Below are positions 6,438-15,317 of a stretch of DNA of 64,000 nucleotides, piece after piece. Made by a program: the position numbers and the translations under genes. Every line of letters begins with the position of its first letter. The stretch's first letter is position 1. The stretch comes from Verrucomicrobiia bacterium (lineage in GTDB: Bacteria; Zixibacteria; MSB-5A5; DSPP01), in contig DATLYY010000077.1 in NCBI GenBank assembly GCA_035574275.1, forward strand, positions 1 to 64,000. The letters run 5' to 3'. The notes beneath the pieces were generated by a model. The model made no database searches, was not told the origin of the DNA, and saw only the letters and a list, made by a program, of their open reading frames with translations.

Positions 6438-8113
6438 GAAAAGAGCTTAAGGGAATCGGCGCAGCTCCCGGTGTGGGACTAGGGACGGCATATCTGGTGG
6501 ACGCCCGGCTGGTGTTCCCCCGCCGCCACATCCCCGCCCAACAGACGGAGCGAGAGGTGGAGCGGTTCGAGCGGGCCATCAGTTTGGCGCAGAAAGAATT
6601 CGGAACGCTGACCAAAGACCGGCGCAGAATCGGCGCCGAGGCGGGTGAACTGGTGGACTTCGAGAAATGGATTTTGGAAGACCGGACCCTGAACAACACG
6701 GTCGCCGAGCGCATCAAGAAAGAACGGCTTTCCGCCTTCTGGGCCTACTGGGAGGAGACGGAGAAAACCTCCAAAGCGCTCGAGGCGTCGCAAAACAACT
6801 ACATCCATGACCGGAGCTCCGATTTGCGCGGAGTGGTGCGGCACGTTTTGAACCTCCTTTCGCCGGAGGCGAACCATTCCCCGGCCCTGCCGGAGGAGGC
6901 GGTTTTGGTGGCTCGGAATCTTTCCCCTCTTGATTTGTTCCGTTATCCGACAGAACGGCTTTGCGGTCTCGTTTTGGCTGAGGGGGGGGGCACCTCCCAT
7001 CTGGTTTTGTGCGCGGCTTCCCTCGGGCTGCCGGTGGCGGTCGTCGGCGAACAGATCGAGCAAATCGAAGGAGGAGATACGGTGTTCGTGGACGGGAAGG
7101 CGGGGGAAGTGGTGGTCTCCCCCGGGGAGAAGGAGCGGCGGTCTTATCAGAAATTTTTGGCCGAGCGGACGCGAAAACAAAAAGAGCGGGCCGTCTGGGC
7201 CGGGCGGGAGGGGCGAACGAAGGACGGGAAACGGGTTTGGGTTCTGGCCAATCTGCAGACCATCGAGGAATGGGAGGAGGCAAAAAAATCAGGAGCGGAA
7301 GGGGTTGGGCTTTTCCGCAGCGAATTTTTGGCGTCGGGAACTTCCGGCTTTCCCCTGCCGGAGACCCAGAAGGAGGCGTACGCCGACCTATTGAGCAAAA
7401 TTTTTCCCCTCGAGGTCACCGTGCGGGCGTTCGATTTCGGCGCGGAAAAGGTTTTGGGGCAGGAACGGGAGGAAAACCCGGCCTTGGGGCTGCGGGGAGT
7501 GCGGCTTTTGCTCCATTACCCCGCCATTCTGAAAAGCCAGATCTCGGCGCTTTCGGAAGCAGCCCCGGAAGGGCGCCTGAAGGTGATGCTGCCGATGGTG
7601 GGGTCTTTGGAGGAATTCCAGGCCGCCCGAAGAATTTTTTCCGGAGTGAATAAGAAAATTCCGCTGGGGATTATGATGGAACTGCCGTCGTCGGCCATTT
7701 TGGCGACGGAGTTTGCCCGGGCGGCGGATTTTCTGTCCATCGGCACCAACGACTTGATCCAGTACACGCTGGGGGTGGACCGGAGCAACCCGAAGGTGGC
7801 GGACTACTATGAGCCGTTTCATCCCTCCGTCCTCCGTTTGTTGGCTAGGATTGCCGCCGCCGGAAAAAAGTTCAAGAGGCCGGTTTCGGTCTGCGGGCAG
7901 ATGGCGGCCCTTCCGTGGGGGGTTTTTGTTTTCGCAGGAATGGGGATAACCGAGCTTTCCGTGCCGGTGTCCGCGCTGGTTGAGACGAAAAAGACATTGG
8001 CACAGGTGGATTCGAAAAAGGCGGCGCGGACGGTTAAAAAACTTCTTTCGCTTTCCACGGCGGAGGAGGTGAAGCGGGAATTGAGGAGAGCCTTTCCGGT
8101 GGGGAGCCGGTGA
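6434..8113 (+). CDS. ptsI: PTS Enzyme I (PEP-protein phosphotransferase)
   Basis: Transfers phosphate from PEP to HPr. The phospho-histidine falls at residue 189 in EGGGTSHLVL, the same number as in E. coli EI. The PEP-binding barrel shows RSEFL, VKVMLPMVGS, GIMMELPSSA, SIGTNDLIQYTLGVDR and the catalytic-Cys region VSVCGQMA. Length (559 aa) is slightly short for the family. It overlaps ptsH (ATGA) and the isomerase gene (GTGA). Confidence 0.94.
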   Translation: MRKELKGIGAAPGVGLGTAYLVDARLVFPRRHIPAQQTEREVERFERAISLAQKEFGTLTKDRRRIGAEAGELVDFEKWILEDRTLNNTVAERIKKERLSAFWAYWEETEKTSKALEASQNNYIHDRSSDLRGVVRHVLNLLSPEANHSPALPEEAVLVARNLSPLDLFRYPTERLCGLVLAEGGGTSHLVLCAASLGLPVAVVGEQIEQIEGGDTVFVDGKAGEVVVSPGEKERRSYQKFLAERTRKQKERAVWAGREGRTKDGKRVWVLANLQTIEEWEEAKKSGAEGVGLFRSEFLASGTSGFPLPETQKEAYADLLSKIFPLEVTVRAFDFGAEKVLGQEREENPALGLRGVRLLLHYPAILKSQISALSEAAPEGRLKVMLPMVGSLEEFQAARRIFSGVNKKIPLGIMMELPSSAILATEFARAADFLSIGTNDLIQYTLGVDRSNPKVADYYEPFHPSVLRLLARIAAAGKKFKRPVSVCGQMAALPWGVFVFAGMGITELSVPVSALVETKKTLAQVDSKKAARTVKKLLSLSTAEEVKRELRRAFPVGSR

Positions 8114-9183
8114 GCCGGATGGACTTGAAGAGGTTGGGGAGCCCGGCGTGGTACCAAAAAGCCGACCCTGACAATTTTTACAAACTGCTGGTCGATTTCC
8201 CGGCGCAGCTCCGGCAGGCGGTGGAAATCGCCCAGCGCTTTGAATGGCAGCGAGGCGGCTTTCGCCCGAGCCATATCGTTTTGGCGGGGATGGGGGGGTC
8301 GGCCATCGGAGGGGATTTGGCGCGGACGTTTTTGTCGCAAAAATTAAACATCCCCTTCCACGTCCTCCGGCATTATACCCTGCCCGTTTTTGTCGGACCG
8401 GAAACTTTGGTGTTCGCTTCGAGCTATTCCGGTAACACGGAGGAAACCCTTGCCGCTTTTGAAGCTGCCAGACAGAAGCAGGCGGAAATTGTCTCCATCA
8501 CCACCGGCGGAAAGCTGGCTTTCCGTGCCAGTGGGCGGCCGATCATCACCATTCCATCCGGCTATCCGCCGCGCGCCGCGCTCGGCTTTTCGTTTGTGCC
8601 GGTTTTGCTCGTGCTTGGAAAAGCCGGTTTGATCCGGGATTTCTCCGAGGAGATTTTGAGTTTGGCTGATTTTCTTTCGGAAGAGATTAGGAAATGGGAG
8701 CGGGAAACGGCTTTAGCGAAAAACGAAGCGAAAAGGCTGGCGGCGGCACTTTTTGGCAAGGTTCCGCTGGTGTATGCCGGGGCCGACCTTATGGAGCCGG
8801 TGGCCGTGCGATGGAAGGGGCAGATTTGCGAAAACGCCAAGCAGCTGGCGTTTGCCAACGTCTTTCCGGAGTTCAACCACAACGAACTGGTGGGATTCGG
8901 CGTTTTGAAACACTTGGCGGGGAGGTTGGCGGCGGTTTTTTTGCAGGACGAGGATGACCATCCGCGCATCGCCGCGCGTATGAAAATCGTGGAGGATGTT
9001 CTCAAAAAGAAAAAAATTCCGGTGATTAAGGCGACCTCCAAAGGGGAAAGTGTTCTGGAGCGGATGTTCTACACCGTTCTGCTTGGAGATTTTGCGAGCT
9101 ATTATCTCGCCGTCCTGAACGGGGTCAACCCCAAGCCGGTAGCAGTCATTGACTACTTGAAAGGACGACTGGAAAGAGTATGA
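8110..9183 (+). CDS. Bifunctional phosphoglucose/phosphomannose isomerase
   Basis: Resembles the Pgi/Pmi family, two SIS folds in about 350 aa that interconvert glucose-6-P or mannose-6-P with fructose-6-P. The first SIS motif is GMGGSAIGGDLAR, followed by FASSYSGNTEET. The second half has an ENAKQLAFANVFPEFNHNELVGF block carrying the characteristic NHNE. GTG at 8110 overlaps the ptsI stop; an ATG at 8119 is an alternative. Next to a sugar-1-P nucleotidyltransferase it may feed nucleotide-sugar synthesis for the exopolysaccharide. Confidence 0.85.
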   Translation: MSRMDLKRLGSPAWYQKADPDNFYKLLVDFPAQLRQAVEIAQRFEWQRGGFRPSHIVLAGMGGSAIGGDLARTFLSQKLNIPFHVLRHYTLPVFVGPETLVFASSYSGNTEETLAAFEAARQKQAEIVSITTGGKLAFRASGRPIITIPSGYPPRAALGFSFVPVLLVLGKAGLIRDFSEEILSLADFLSEEIRKWERETALAKNEAKRLAAALFGKVPLVYAGADLMEPVAVRWKGQICENAKQLAFANVFPEFNHNELVGFGVLKHLAGRLAAVFLQDEDDHPRIAARMKIVEDVLKKKKIPVIKATSKGESVLERMFYTVLLGDFASYYLAVLNGVNPKPVAVIDYLKGRLERV

Positions 9184-10154
9184 AAGTCGTAATCCCGGTG
9201 GCCGGGAAGGGGGTGCGGATGCGGCCGCTCACCGATTCCGTTCCCAAGCCACTCTTGGAAGTGGCCGGGGATACCATTCTGGGACATCTTTTGCGCAGTT
9301 TGGAAGGGCTGCCGGTTGAAGAACTCATCTTTGTGGTCGGGTTCAAGAAGGAGAGGATTGAGGAATACCTCCGTTCCCGCACAAAAACAAAAACCCGCTT
9401 TGTTGTGCAGGATAAACCGGCCGGGCTGGGATATGCCGTGAATTTGACTTTACCCTATGTGGAGCGTGGGCCTCTTTTGATTCTTTTGGGAGACACCGTC
9501 TTGGAGCTGGACTGGAAGCCGGTTTTGCAGGCCAAAGAGAATCTGCTCGGGTTGAAGGAGGTTGACGACCCGAGGCGGTTTGGAATCGCTACCTTGCAGG
9601 ATGGAAGAATTTCCGGATTGGAGGAAAAGCCGCACCAACCGAAAAGCAACTTCGCAATTGTCGGCCCTTATTTCATTCGGGACTTGGAACAGTTCAAAAA
9701 ATGCCTGTCCGATTTGGTGGCGGGGCAGCCGGGGGTGAACGGGGAATGGCAGCTTACCGACGGACTTTCGAAGATGATTAAAACGGGGGCGGCCTTCCGT
9801 CCCCTCTGGGTTGAGGGGTGGTTTGACTGCGGCAAGCCGGAGACGCTTTTGGAAACGAACCGGCATCTGCTTTCCCGTATAGAATCGCCGTCCACCCGGC
9901 AAGGTGCAACAATTACGCCCCCCTGCTTTATCGCCTCCTCGGCGGTTGTAGAATCCTCCAGCATCGGCCCTTTTGTTTCCATCGGCGAACGGGCGGCGGT
10001 GCGGTCTTCGACCTTGCGCAACTCGATTGTCAGCGAGAGAGCCACCGTCAGCCAATCGGTTTTGGAGGATTCCATTATCGGGGCGGGGGCAATGGTCAAA
10101 GGTCAAAAGGGCCGGGTCACAATAGGTGCTGTTCCAGAAAAGAGTTTTCCATGA
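9180..10154 (+). CDS. Sugar-1-phosphate nucleotidyltransferase with left-handed beta-helix
   Basis: The N-terminal domain (1-235) has the nucleotidyltransferase signature IPVAGKGVRMRPLTDSVPKP, followed by GLGYAV and LGDTVLE. It makes an NDP-sugar from NTP and sugar-1-P. The C-terminus (about 250-324) is hexapeptide-like (SSIGPFVSIGERAAV), as in GlmU-like or archaeal-type dTDP-glucose pyrophosphorylases. Base and sugar specificity cannot be read by eye. It overlaps both neighbours by 4 bp. Confidence 0.85.
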   Translation: MKVVIPVAGKGVRMRPLTDSVPKPLLEVAGDTILGHLLRSLEGLPVEELIFVVGFKKERIEEYLRSRTKTKTRFVVQDKPAGLGYAVNLTLPYVERGPLLILLGDTVLELDWKPVLQAKENLLGLKEVDDPRRFGIATLQDGRISGLEEKPHQPKSNFAIVGPYFIRDLEQFKKCLSDLVAGQPGVNGEWQLTDGLSKMIKTGAAFRPLWVEGWFDCGKPETLLETNRHLLSRIESPSTRQGATITPPCFIASSAVVESSSIGPFVSIGERAAVRSSTLRNSIVSERATVSQSVLEDSIIGAGAMVKGQKGRVTIGAVPEKSFP

Positions 10155-12346
10155 GTTTTTTGGCGGATGCAAAACCGATGGTTGATTTGCTTGATTCGTT
10201 GAACCCACCGCAAAAAGAGGCGGTGATGACGACGGAGGGGCCGGTTTTGGTTTTGGCCGGCGCGGGAAGCGGCAAGACGCGGGTTTTGACCTTCCGCATC
10301 GCCCATTTGATTTCCTCCGGTCTGGTACCGCCGCACGGCGTTTTGGCGATGACTTTCACCAACAAGGCGGCCGGGGAGATGAAAGAGCGGGTGAAGAAGT
10401 TGTTGGGGGTTTCCGTTCCCTGGGTCACCACGTTCCACTCCTTCTGCGCGCGGATGCTGCGGGATGAGGCGCCCGCCATCGGCTATCCCTCCGGTTTTTC
10501 CATCTACGACGAGGAGGATTCGCAGGCGGTCATCAAGAAGGTTTTGAATTCCTTCGGGCGGGAAAGTAAGGAGGCGGGGCGGGTTCTGGCAAAAATTTCC
10601 GATGCCAAATCGGAATTAGTCGAGCCGGAGGATTTTGCCCGCTGGACCAAAAGCCCGATGGACCGCTGGGTGGGGGAGGTTTACCGCAGCTACCAAAAGG
10701 AGCTTTTGGCCGCCGGAGCGATGGATTTCGACGATTTATTGATGAAAGCGCATCAGGTTCTGGCAAACAACCCGGACATTTTGGCCCGCTGGCAGGGGCG
10801 GTTTGGCTACATCCTTGTGGATGAATACCAGGACACCAATTTCGCCCAGTACCGGCTTTTAAAGCTTCTGGCCGGACGGCACCGCAATCTTTTCGTCGTG
10901 GGGGACGACGACCAGTCGATTTACGGCTGGCGGGGGGCGCGGCTTTCCAACATCCTTGATTTTGAAAAGGATTTTCCGGAGACCAAAATCATCCTGCTGG
11001 AGCAGAACTACCGCTCCACGCAGACCATCCTCTCCGCCGCCTCCGCCGTGGTGGCCAAAAACCGGCTGCGGAAAGGGAAAAGTTTGTGGACTTCCGGCGA
11101 GACCGGGGAGCAGTTGTTCTGTTACCAAGCGGCGGACGAGGCGGAGGAGGGTTTTTTTATCTCCCAAGAAGTGGAGCAGCTTACCAAAAAGGGGGTATCG
11201 CTTTCGCAAGTAGCGGTCTTATACCGCACCAACGCCCAAAGCCGGGCCTTGGAGGATGCCTTTCGCTACCGGGCGTTGCCCTACATTTTAGTCGGCGGCG
11301 TCCGCTTCTACCAGCGGAAGGAAGTGAAGGATTTGCTGGCCTATTTGAAATTCATCGAAAACCAGGCGGACCTGGTGGCGTTCGAGCGGCTGCTTTCCGT
11401 CCCTGCCCGCGGCATCGGCAAGGAGAGTTTGAAGAAAATCACCGAGTGGGCGAATGCCCGCAATATGTCCGTTTGGGATGCTTTCAAGAAAGTTTCGGAA
11501 ATTGAAGGGGTGTCTACAAAGACAAAAAACGCCATTGCCGGACTGGTCAAATTTTTTGAACAGATGAACGGATTGAAAACCCGATTGCCCGTTAACGAAT
11601 TCATTCTGCGGGTGCTTGAAGGTTCCGGTCTGGCGGAAATGCTGGCGGAAGAGGACAAGGCCGACCAGAAGGGGCGCTTGGAAAACGCGCAGGAACTGGC
11701 AGCGGCGGCGTACGAATTTTTGGAGCGGAATTCGGAGGGAACGTTGAGCGATTTTTTGGGCGAAGTCGCCCTGCTCACCGATTTGGACCGGTGGGATCCG
11801 GCCACTTCGGCCGTCACCTTGATGACTTTGCACCAGGCCAAGGGGCTGGAGTTCGAGATGGTCTTTTTGGCCGGGCTGGAGGAGGGGCTTTTTCCCCTTT
11901 CGCGCACGCTTTCCGACCCGGCCGAGCTGGAGGAGGAACGGCGGCTTTTTTACGTCGGGTTGACCCGGGCCAAAAAGAAGGTCTCCCTTTCCTTCTGCTC
12001 CCGGCGGCACCGATTTGGGGAAACGTTCAATCTACCTTCCCGCTTTTTGGACGAAATCCCGGCCGATTTAGTCAAGCGGGAGGGGCTGGCCTATCCGGAA
12101 AAATACCGAGGACAATCGCTTTTCGACAAACCGTATCCCCGCGCCGCTAACCGGGCGCGCTCGGAGGATTCGGTTTCCACCCGGTTGCGGACGGGGAGCC
12201 AAATTCTGCATCCGACCTTTGGCCAGGGGCAGGTTTTGGGGACGGAAGGAGAGGGGGAGGCCTTGCGCGTGTGGGTTCGCTTTTCCTCCGGCGAGACCAA
12301 AAAGCTTTTCGCCAAGTACGCCTCGCTTAAAGTGTTGCGGGATTAA
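10151..12346 (+). CDS. pcrA: ATP-dependent DNA helicase PcrA/UvrD
   Basis: A 3'-5' superfamily 1A helicase for repair and conflict resolution. All motifs are visible: Q motif LNPPQKEAV, Walker A GAGSGKT, motif II VDEYQDTN, motif III GDDDQSIYGWRGA, motif IV QNYRST, motif V LMTLHQAKGLEFE and motif VI RRLFYVGLTRAKK. The C-terminal 50 residues (HPTFGQGQVLG...KLFAKYASLKVL) form the Tudor-like PcrA tail that touches RNA polymerase. Length 731 aa is typical. It ends the operon that starts at obg. Confidence 0.95.
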   Translation: MSFLADAKPMVDLLDSLNPPQKEAVMTTEGPVLVLAGAGSGKTRVLTFRIAHLISSGLVPPHGVLAMTFTNKAAGEMKERVKKLLGVSVPWVTTFHSFCARMLRDEAPAIGYPSGFSIYDEEDSQAVIKKVLNSFGRESKEAGRVLAKISDAKSELVEPEDFARWTKSPMDRWVGEVYRSYQKELLAAGAMDFDDLLMKAHQVLANNPDILARWQGRFGYILVDEYQDTNFAQYRLLKLLAGRHRNLFVVGDDDQSIYGWRGARLSNILDFEKDFPETKIILLEQNYRSTQTILSAASAVVAKNRLRKGKSLWTSGETGEQLFCYQAADEAEEGFFISQEVEQLTKKGVSLSQVAVLYRTNAQSRALEDAFRYRALPYILVGGVRFYQRKEVKDLLAYLKFIENQADLVAFERLLSVPARGIGKESLKKITEWANARNMSVWDAFKKVSEIEGVSTKTKNAIAGLVKFFEQMNGLKTRLPVNEFILRVLEGSGLAEMLAEEDKADQKGRLENAQELAAAAYEFLERNSEGTLSDFLGEVALLTDLDRWDPATSAVTLMTLHQAKGLEFEMVFLAGLEEGLFPLSRTLSDPAELEEERRLFYVGLTRAKKKVSLSFCSRRHRFGETFNLPSRFLDEIPADLVKREGLAYPEKYRGQSLFDKPYPRAANRARSEDSVSTRLRTGSQILHPTFGQGQVLGTEGEGEALRVWVRFSSGETKKLFAKYASLKVLRD

Positions 12347-12671
12347 TTGGCCGCCCTGGAGCAGGGGCTCCGGGCTACCCGGTGGGAGCTGCATCGTTGG
12401 AAGTTTTACAGTATTAAGCCCAATTAAGCAAGGAAGCCAACATTTTCCTTGACAAAAACCAGCCGGAACGTGAAATTTATTGGCGCAGTGGGCTGTTGAA
12501 AAGCATTAGCGGTGGTTTGGAAGTAGGAAGTAGACATTAATTTTTTAACCGGAGTTGGAGGCGGGTTGGACGTAAAAGCTTCGTTTTATCAAATATCTCA
12601 CAGAAAGAAGGCGTATGGGTATTTTTGACAAGGTTTTTGGGATTTTTTCCAAGCCGCGAGGAGGTGAACGC
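12347..12671 (+). other. Gene-poor leader ahead of the cold-shock gene
   Basis: This 325-nt gap has no convincing gene. It contains a small hairpin GGAGC-AGGG-GCTCC (12358-12371) after pcrA, and a perfect -35-like TTGACA at 12449-12454, but the -10 region at 17-18 bp (GAAATT/AAATTT) is poor. A second small hairpin (TAAAA-GCTTCG-TTTTA) lies near 12572. Long structured leaders are usual for cold-shock mRNAs, so part of it is probably csp 5' UTR. Confidence 0.4.
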
Positions 12672-12902
12672 GTGTCACGGGGGAAGGTGAAATGGTTCAA
12701 CGAGAAAAAGGGCTTCGGCTTCATCATCGAGGAAGGGGGGGGGCCGGATATTTTCGTGCACTATACCGCGATCGCTTCGGACGGCTTTAAGACCCTGATG
12801 GAAGGGGAAGAGGTGGAGTTCACGCTGTCCCAAGGGCCCAAAGGGCCGCAGGCGACCAATGTGATTCGCCTGAAACGGCAGGAGGCCAGGCAGGGAGCGT
12901 AA
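12672..12902 (+). CDS. Cold-shock domain protein (CspA family), 76 aa
   Basis: An OB-fold RNA/DNA chaperone. RNP1 (KGFGFI) and RNP2 (DIFVHY) are intact after VKWFNEKK. I chose GTG at 12672 because GAGGAGGTG ends 5 nt upstream and it gives the usual 65-76 aa length starting just before GKVKWF. An in-frame ATG at 12615 would add 19 residues of no known role but has a weaker AGAAGG site. The C-terminus has a short basic tail. A strong terminator follows. Confidence 0.9.
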   Translation: MSRGKVKWFNEKKGFGFIIEEGGGPDIFVHYTAIASDGFKTLMEGEEVEFTLSQGPKGPQATNVIRLKRQEARQGA

Positions 12903-12924
12903 ATTCGCCATCGGATAAAAACGA

Positions 12925-12958
12925 ATCCCCGCTTTCTGACGAAAGCGGGGATTTTTTG
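12925..12958 (+). terminator. Rho-independent terminator after the cold-shock gene
   Basis: CCCCGCTTTC and GAAAGCGGGG pair around a TGAC loop (12928-12951). The stem extends by three A-T pairs and is followed by TTTTTT. It is a textbook intrinsic terminator on the plus strand. Confidence 0.9.
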
Positions 12959-12997
12959 TTGTCCGCCCGGTTGTCGAGCTTGGGCGCAGGAGGAAAC

Positions 12998-13249
12998 TTA
13001 AAACTTCAGCCGGTTTTTGAGCGGCTCGAATATCTTTTGATCAAGAATCTTCTTTATAACGTAGGCAAGCCCGGCCCCGCCGCCGGCCAGAAGCACCAAG
13101 CCCAGAAAGACGGCGGCGTAGGCGGCGAACAACGCGCCCTTGCCATCGAAGTTTTTAATCTCCGAATTGGCGGCGGCCGAGTGGCCTAACACCAAAAGCA
13201 CCACCCCGACAATTGCGAGCCCCAAGAAAAATTTAACGTGGTCTTTCAT
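12998..13249 (-). CDS. Small two-helix membrane protein, 83 aa
   Basis: Starting at the ATG at 13249, preceded by GGAG six bases upstream, the protein has two hydrophobic helices (about 6-22 and 43-68) and basic ends. It resembles small holin-like or DUF1469-type membrane proteins only in general topology; I do not recognise the family. A longer in-frame start at 13378 exists but has a poor ribosome site. It is divergent from the nicotinate phosphoribosyltransferase gene. Confidence 0.55.
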   Translation of the reverse strand: MKDHVKFFLGLAIVGVVLLVLGHSAAANSEIKNFDGKGALFAAYAAVFLGLVLLAGGGAGLAYVIKKILDQKIFEPLKNRLKF

Positions 13250-13415
13250 AGCTTGCTCCAACTCCTTTTCCACCCTCCTTTTTAGCAACCCCCGTACCAA
13301 ATCGGGCAAATTGCCCAAGACCTTTGTTTTCAACGGCTTGTGCTGGCCTGGTATGGGAATGTGGTACGTTGCTTTCATTTCCTACTACGCAAGGGTAACA
13401 CTTGCAGGATGCAAA

Positions 13416-14753
13416 ATGTTTCCATTTTGGAGCCGGGACTATGGGAAGTTTCCCATAGTTGATTTGGTGATTTTACAGCGTGCGCTTTCCGAAGTTGGAG
13501 AGGGATATTATTTTGACGGTACGATGCGCCTCGACCCTTCCGTATTCGATCTCCCCGTTGTGGAACTGCGCCGGGGATACCGCTCCGGGGTTTACTTTTG
13601 GCGTACCAAGCGGATTTTGGAACAAGACAACCGCCACGTCCGATGCCTGATGCAGGTTTTTCAAAAGCGGGAGAAAGCGGTTGTCTGCGGAACGGATGAG
13701 GCGATTGCGATTTTGAAAACCGCCTCCGGTTACTACAAAAACGCCGAAGCCGTCTATCCCCTTTTTGACCGCTATGTGGAGATGAAAAAACTCATCCGCC
13801 AGCAATTGGCCGTTCACGACTACGACGGCTACTTAAAATCGGCGGCAGAGAGAACCGAGTTAATTAGGAGGTTGGATGATTTGTGGGTCTCCAAATTCTC
13901 CGAATTGGATGTTCGTTCGCTGGCCGATGGCGAACCAGTTGGGAGCTGGGAGACGGCAATGACCATCGAGGGAGATTTGTCCTACTTCGCACACCTCGAA
14001 TCGGTTTATTTGGGCGTTCTGGCGCGACGCACCAAAGTCGCCTCCAACACCCGCGCCGTGGTGGAAGCCGCGAAGGGGAAACCGGTTTTATTTTTTGCCG
14101 ACCGCTTCGACCATTTTGCCGCGCAGGGCGGGGATGGCTACGCCTCGATGATAGGCGGTGCCAAAGGAGTTGCTACGGATGCCATGGCGGCCTGGTACGG
14201 CGACCGGGGGTTGGGGACGATGCCCCACGCCTTGATTGCCGCCTACGACGGGAACACGGTCTTGGCCACAGAGAAATTTTCCCAATACATTCCGGACGTT
14301 CCGGTGATTTCCTTGGTCGATTTCGACAACAACTGCCCGGCCACATCGGTTGCCGTGGCCCGCAAGCTGGGTCAAAAGCTCTGGGGGGTGCGGCTGGATA
14401 CTTCCGAAATGTTAATCGACTACTCGCTGGCGGCGGAAGTCGGCGGGCATTCAGCCGAAGCGGAAGCCAAGCTGCGGGGCGTCAATCCCTCGCTCGTTCT
14501 CAAAGTGCGCGAGGCGCTGGACAAAGAAGGATTTTCGTACGTCAAAATCGTGGTCTCCGGCGGGTTCAATCCGAATAAAATCAAATGGTTCGAAGAATCA
14601 AAAGTCCCGGTCGATTCCTACGCGGTGGGGAGCTGGATTTTGTCTGGCAATTTCGATTTCACCGCCGATGTGGTCTTGGTCGAAGGGAAACCGGTGGCCA
14701 AAGTGGGGCGGGAGTACCGACCGAATGCGCGGTTGAAAAAAGTCGAGAGGTAG
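13416..14753 (+). CDS. Nicotinate phosphoribosyltransferase-like enzyme
   Basis: Converts nicotinate and PRPP to nicotinate mononucleotide for NAD salvage. The ATG at 13416 has AGGA six bases upstream; frames further upstream run over the divergent gene and are unlikely. The type II PRTase barrel is recognisable from AHLESVYLGVLARRTKVASNTR, the block around DHFAAQGGDGYASMIGG, GTMPHALIAAY, VISLVDFDNN, GVRLDTSE, VVSGGFNP and DSYAVGSWI. Length 445 aa is typical. It is a single gene, convergent with leuD. Confidence 0.87.
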   Translation: MFPFWSRDYGKFPIVDLVILQRALSEVGEGYYFDGTMRLDPSVFDLPVVELRRGYRSGVYFWRTKRILEQDNRHVRCLMQVFQKREKAVVCGTDEAIAILKTASGYYKNAEAVYPLFDRYVEMKKLIRQQLAVHDYDGYLKSAAERTELIRRLDDLWVSKFSELDVRSLADGEPVGSWETAMTIEGDLSYFAHLESVYLGVLARRTKVASNTRAVVEAAKGKPVLFFADRFDHFAAQGGDGYASMIGGAKGVATDAMAAWYGDRGLGTMPHALIAAYDGNTVLATEKFSQYIPDVPVISLVDFDNNCPATSVAVARKLGQKLWGVRLDTSEMLIDYSLAAEVGGHSAEAEAKLRGVNPSLVLKVREALDKEGFSYVKIVVSGGFNPNKIKWFEESKVPVDSYAVGSWILSGNFDFTADVVLVEGKPVAKVGREYRPNARLKKVER

Positions 14754-14788
14754 GGAGGTTTTTTTAGGAACGGGCTTAAAACCCGCTC

Positions 14789-14816
14789 GTAGGGGCAATT
14801 CATGAATTGCTCCTAC
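14789..14816. repeat. 28-bp palindromic GTAGGGGC repeat, copy 1
   Basis: GTAGGGGC, a 12-bp palindromic core (AATTCATGAATT) and GCTCCTAC form a 28-bp near-perfect palindrome. A smaller CGGG/CCCG hairpin lies directly upstream (14771-14785). The same ends and total length recur at 56566-56593 with a different core. It sits between two convergent genes, where it could also stop transcription in both directions. Confidence 0.75.
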
Positions 14817-14819
14817 AAT

Positions 14820-15317
14820 TTACAAATGAAAATCGCCGTGCTTTTTGATGTGGGCGACGAGGCCGCCGTCGTTTAGAATCTCGGTCATAATCGGCGGGAG
14901 GGGGGCGAAGCGGCGCTCAAAACCCTTGGTCAAATTCTTCAAAACGCCGGCTTTCAAGTCCAGTTCCAATTCATCCTGCTCCTCGATTCCGGAAGTATCC
15001 ACTTCCACCACCGGCAGGCCGTTGTTGATGGAGTTGCGGAAAAAAATCCGGGCGAAGGACTTGGCCAAAACGGCGGAGGCGCCGGACTGCTTGATAATAG
15101 TCGCCGCCTGCTCGCGGGAAGAACCCATTCCAAAGTTTTTGCCCGCCACGACAAAATCGCCGGGCTTTACTCCGGCTGCGTAGTCGGCGCGAGCGTCTTC
15201 CAGCGTATGTTTGACCAGTTCGGGGATGTTGGATAAAAGATGCACATAACGGCCGGGGAAAATCAAATCGGTGGAGATGTCGTCGCCAAAAAGCCAGGAT
15301 TTGCCTTTGAATTTCAT
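14820..15317 (-). CDS. leuD: 3-isopropylmalate dehydratase small subunit
   Basis: The swivel domain of the LeuCD aconitase-type enzyme. The ATG at 15317, after GAGGAATTCT, overlaps the leuC stop, and gives 165 aa, the size of the short LeuD form. Motifs seen are GDDISTDLIFPGRY, GKNFGMGSSREQA and FARIFFRNSINNGLPVV. The subfamily also includes homoaconitase small subunits, so the exact substrate depends on the synthase at 16678. Confidence 0.9.
   Translation of the reverse strand: MKFKGKSWLFGDDISTDLIFPGRYVHLLSNIPELVKHTLEDARADYAAGVKPGDFVVAGKNFGMGSSREQAATIIKQSGASAVLAKSFARIFFRNSINNGLPVVEVDTSGIEEQDELELDLKAGVLKNLTKGFERRFAPLPPIMTEILNDGGLVAHIKKHGDFHL

Noticed and set aside
12449-12477. TTGACA with a candidate -10 before the cold-shock gene
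   Set aside because: No acceptable -10 at 16-18 bp, so it is only mentioned within the leader entry.
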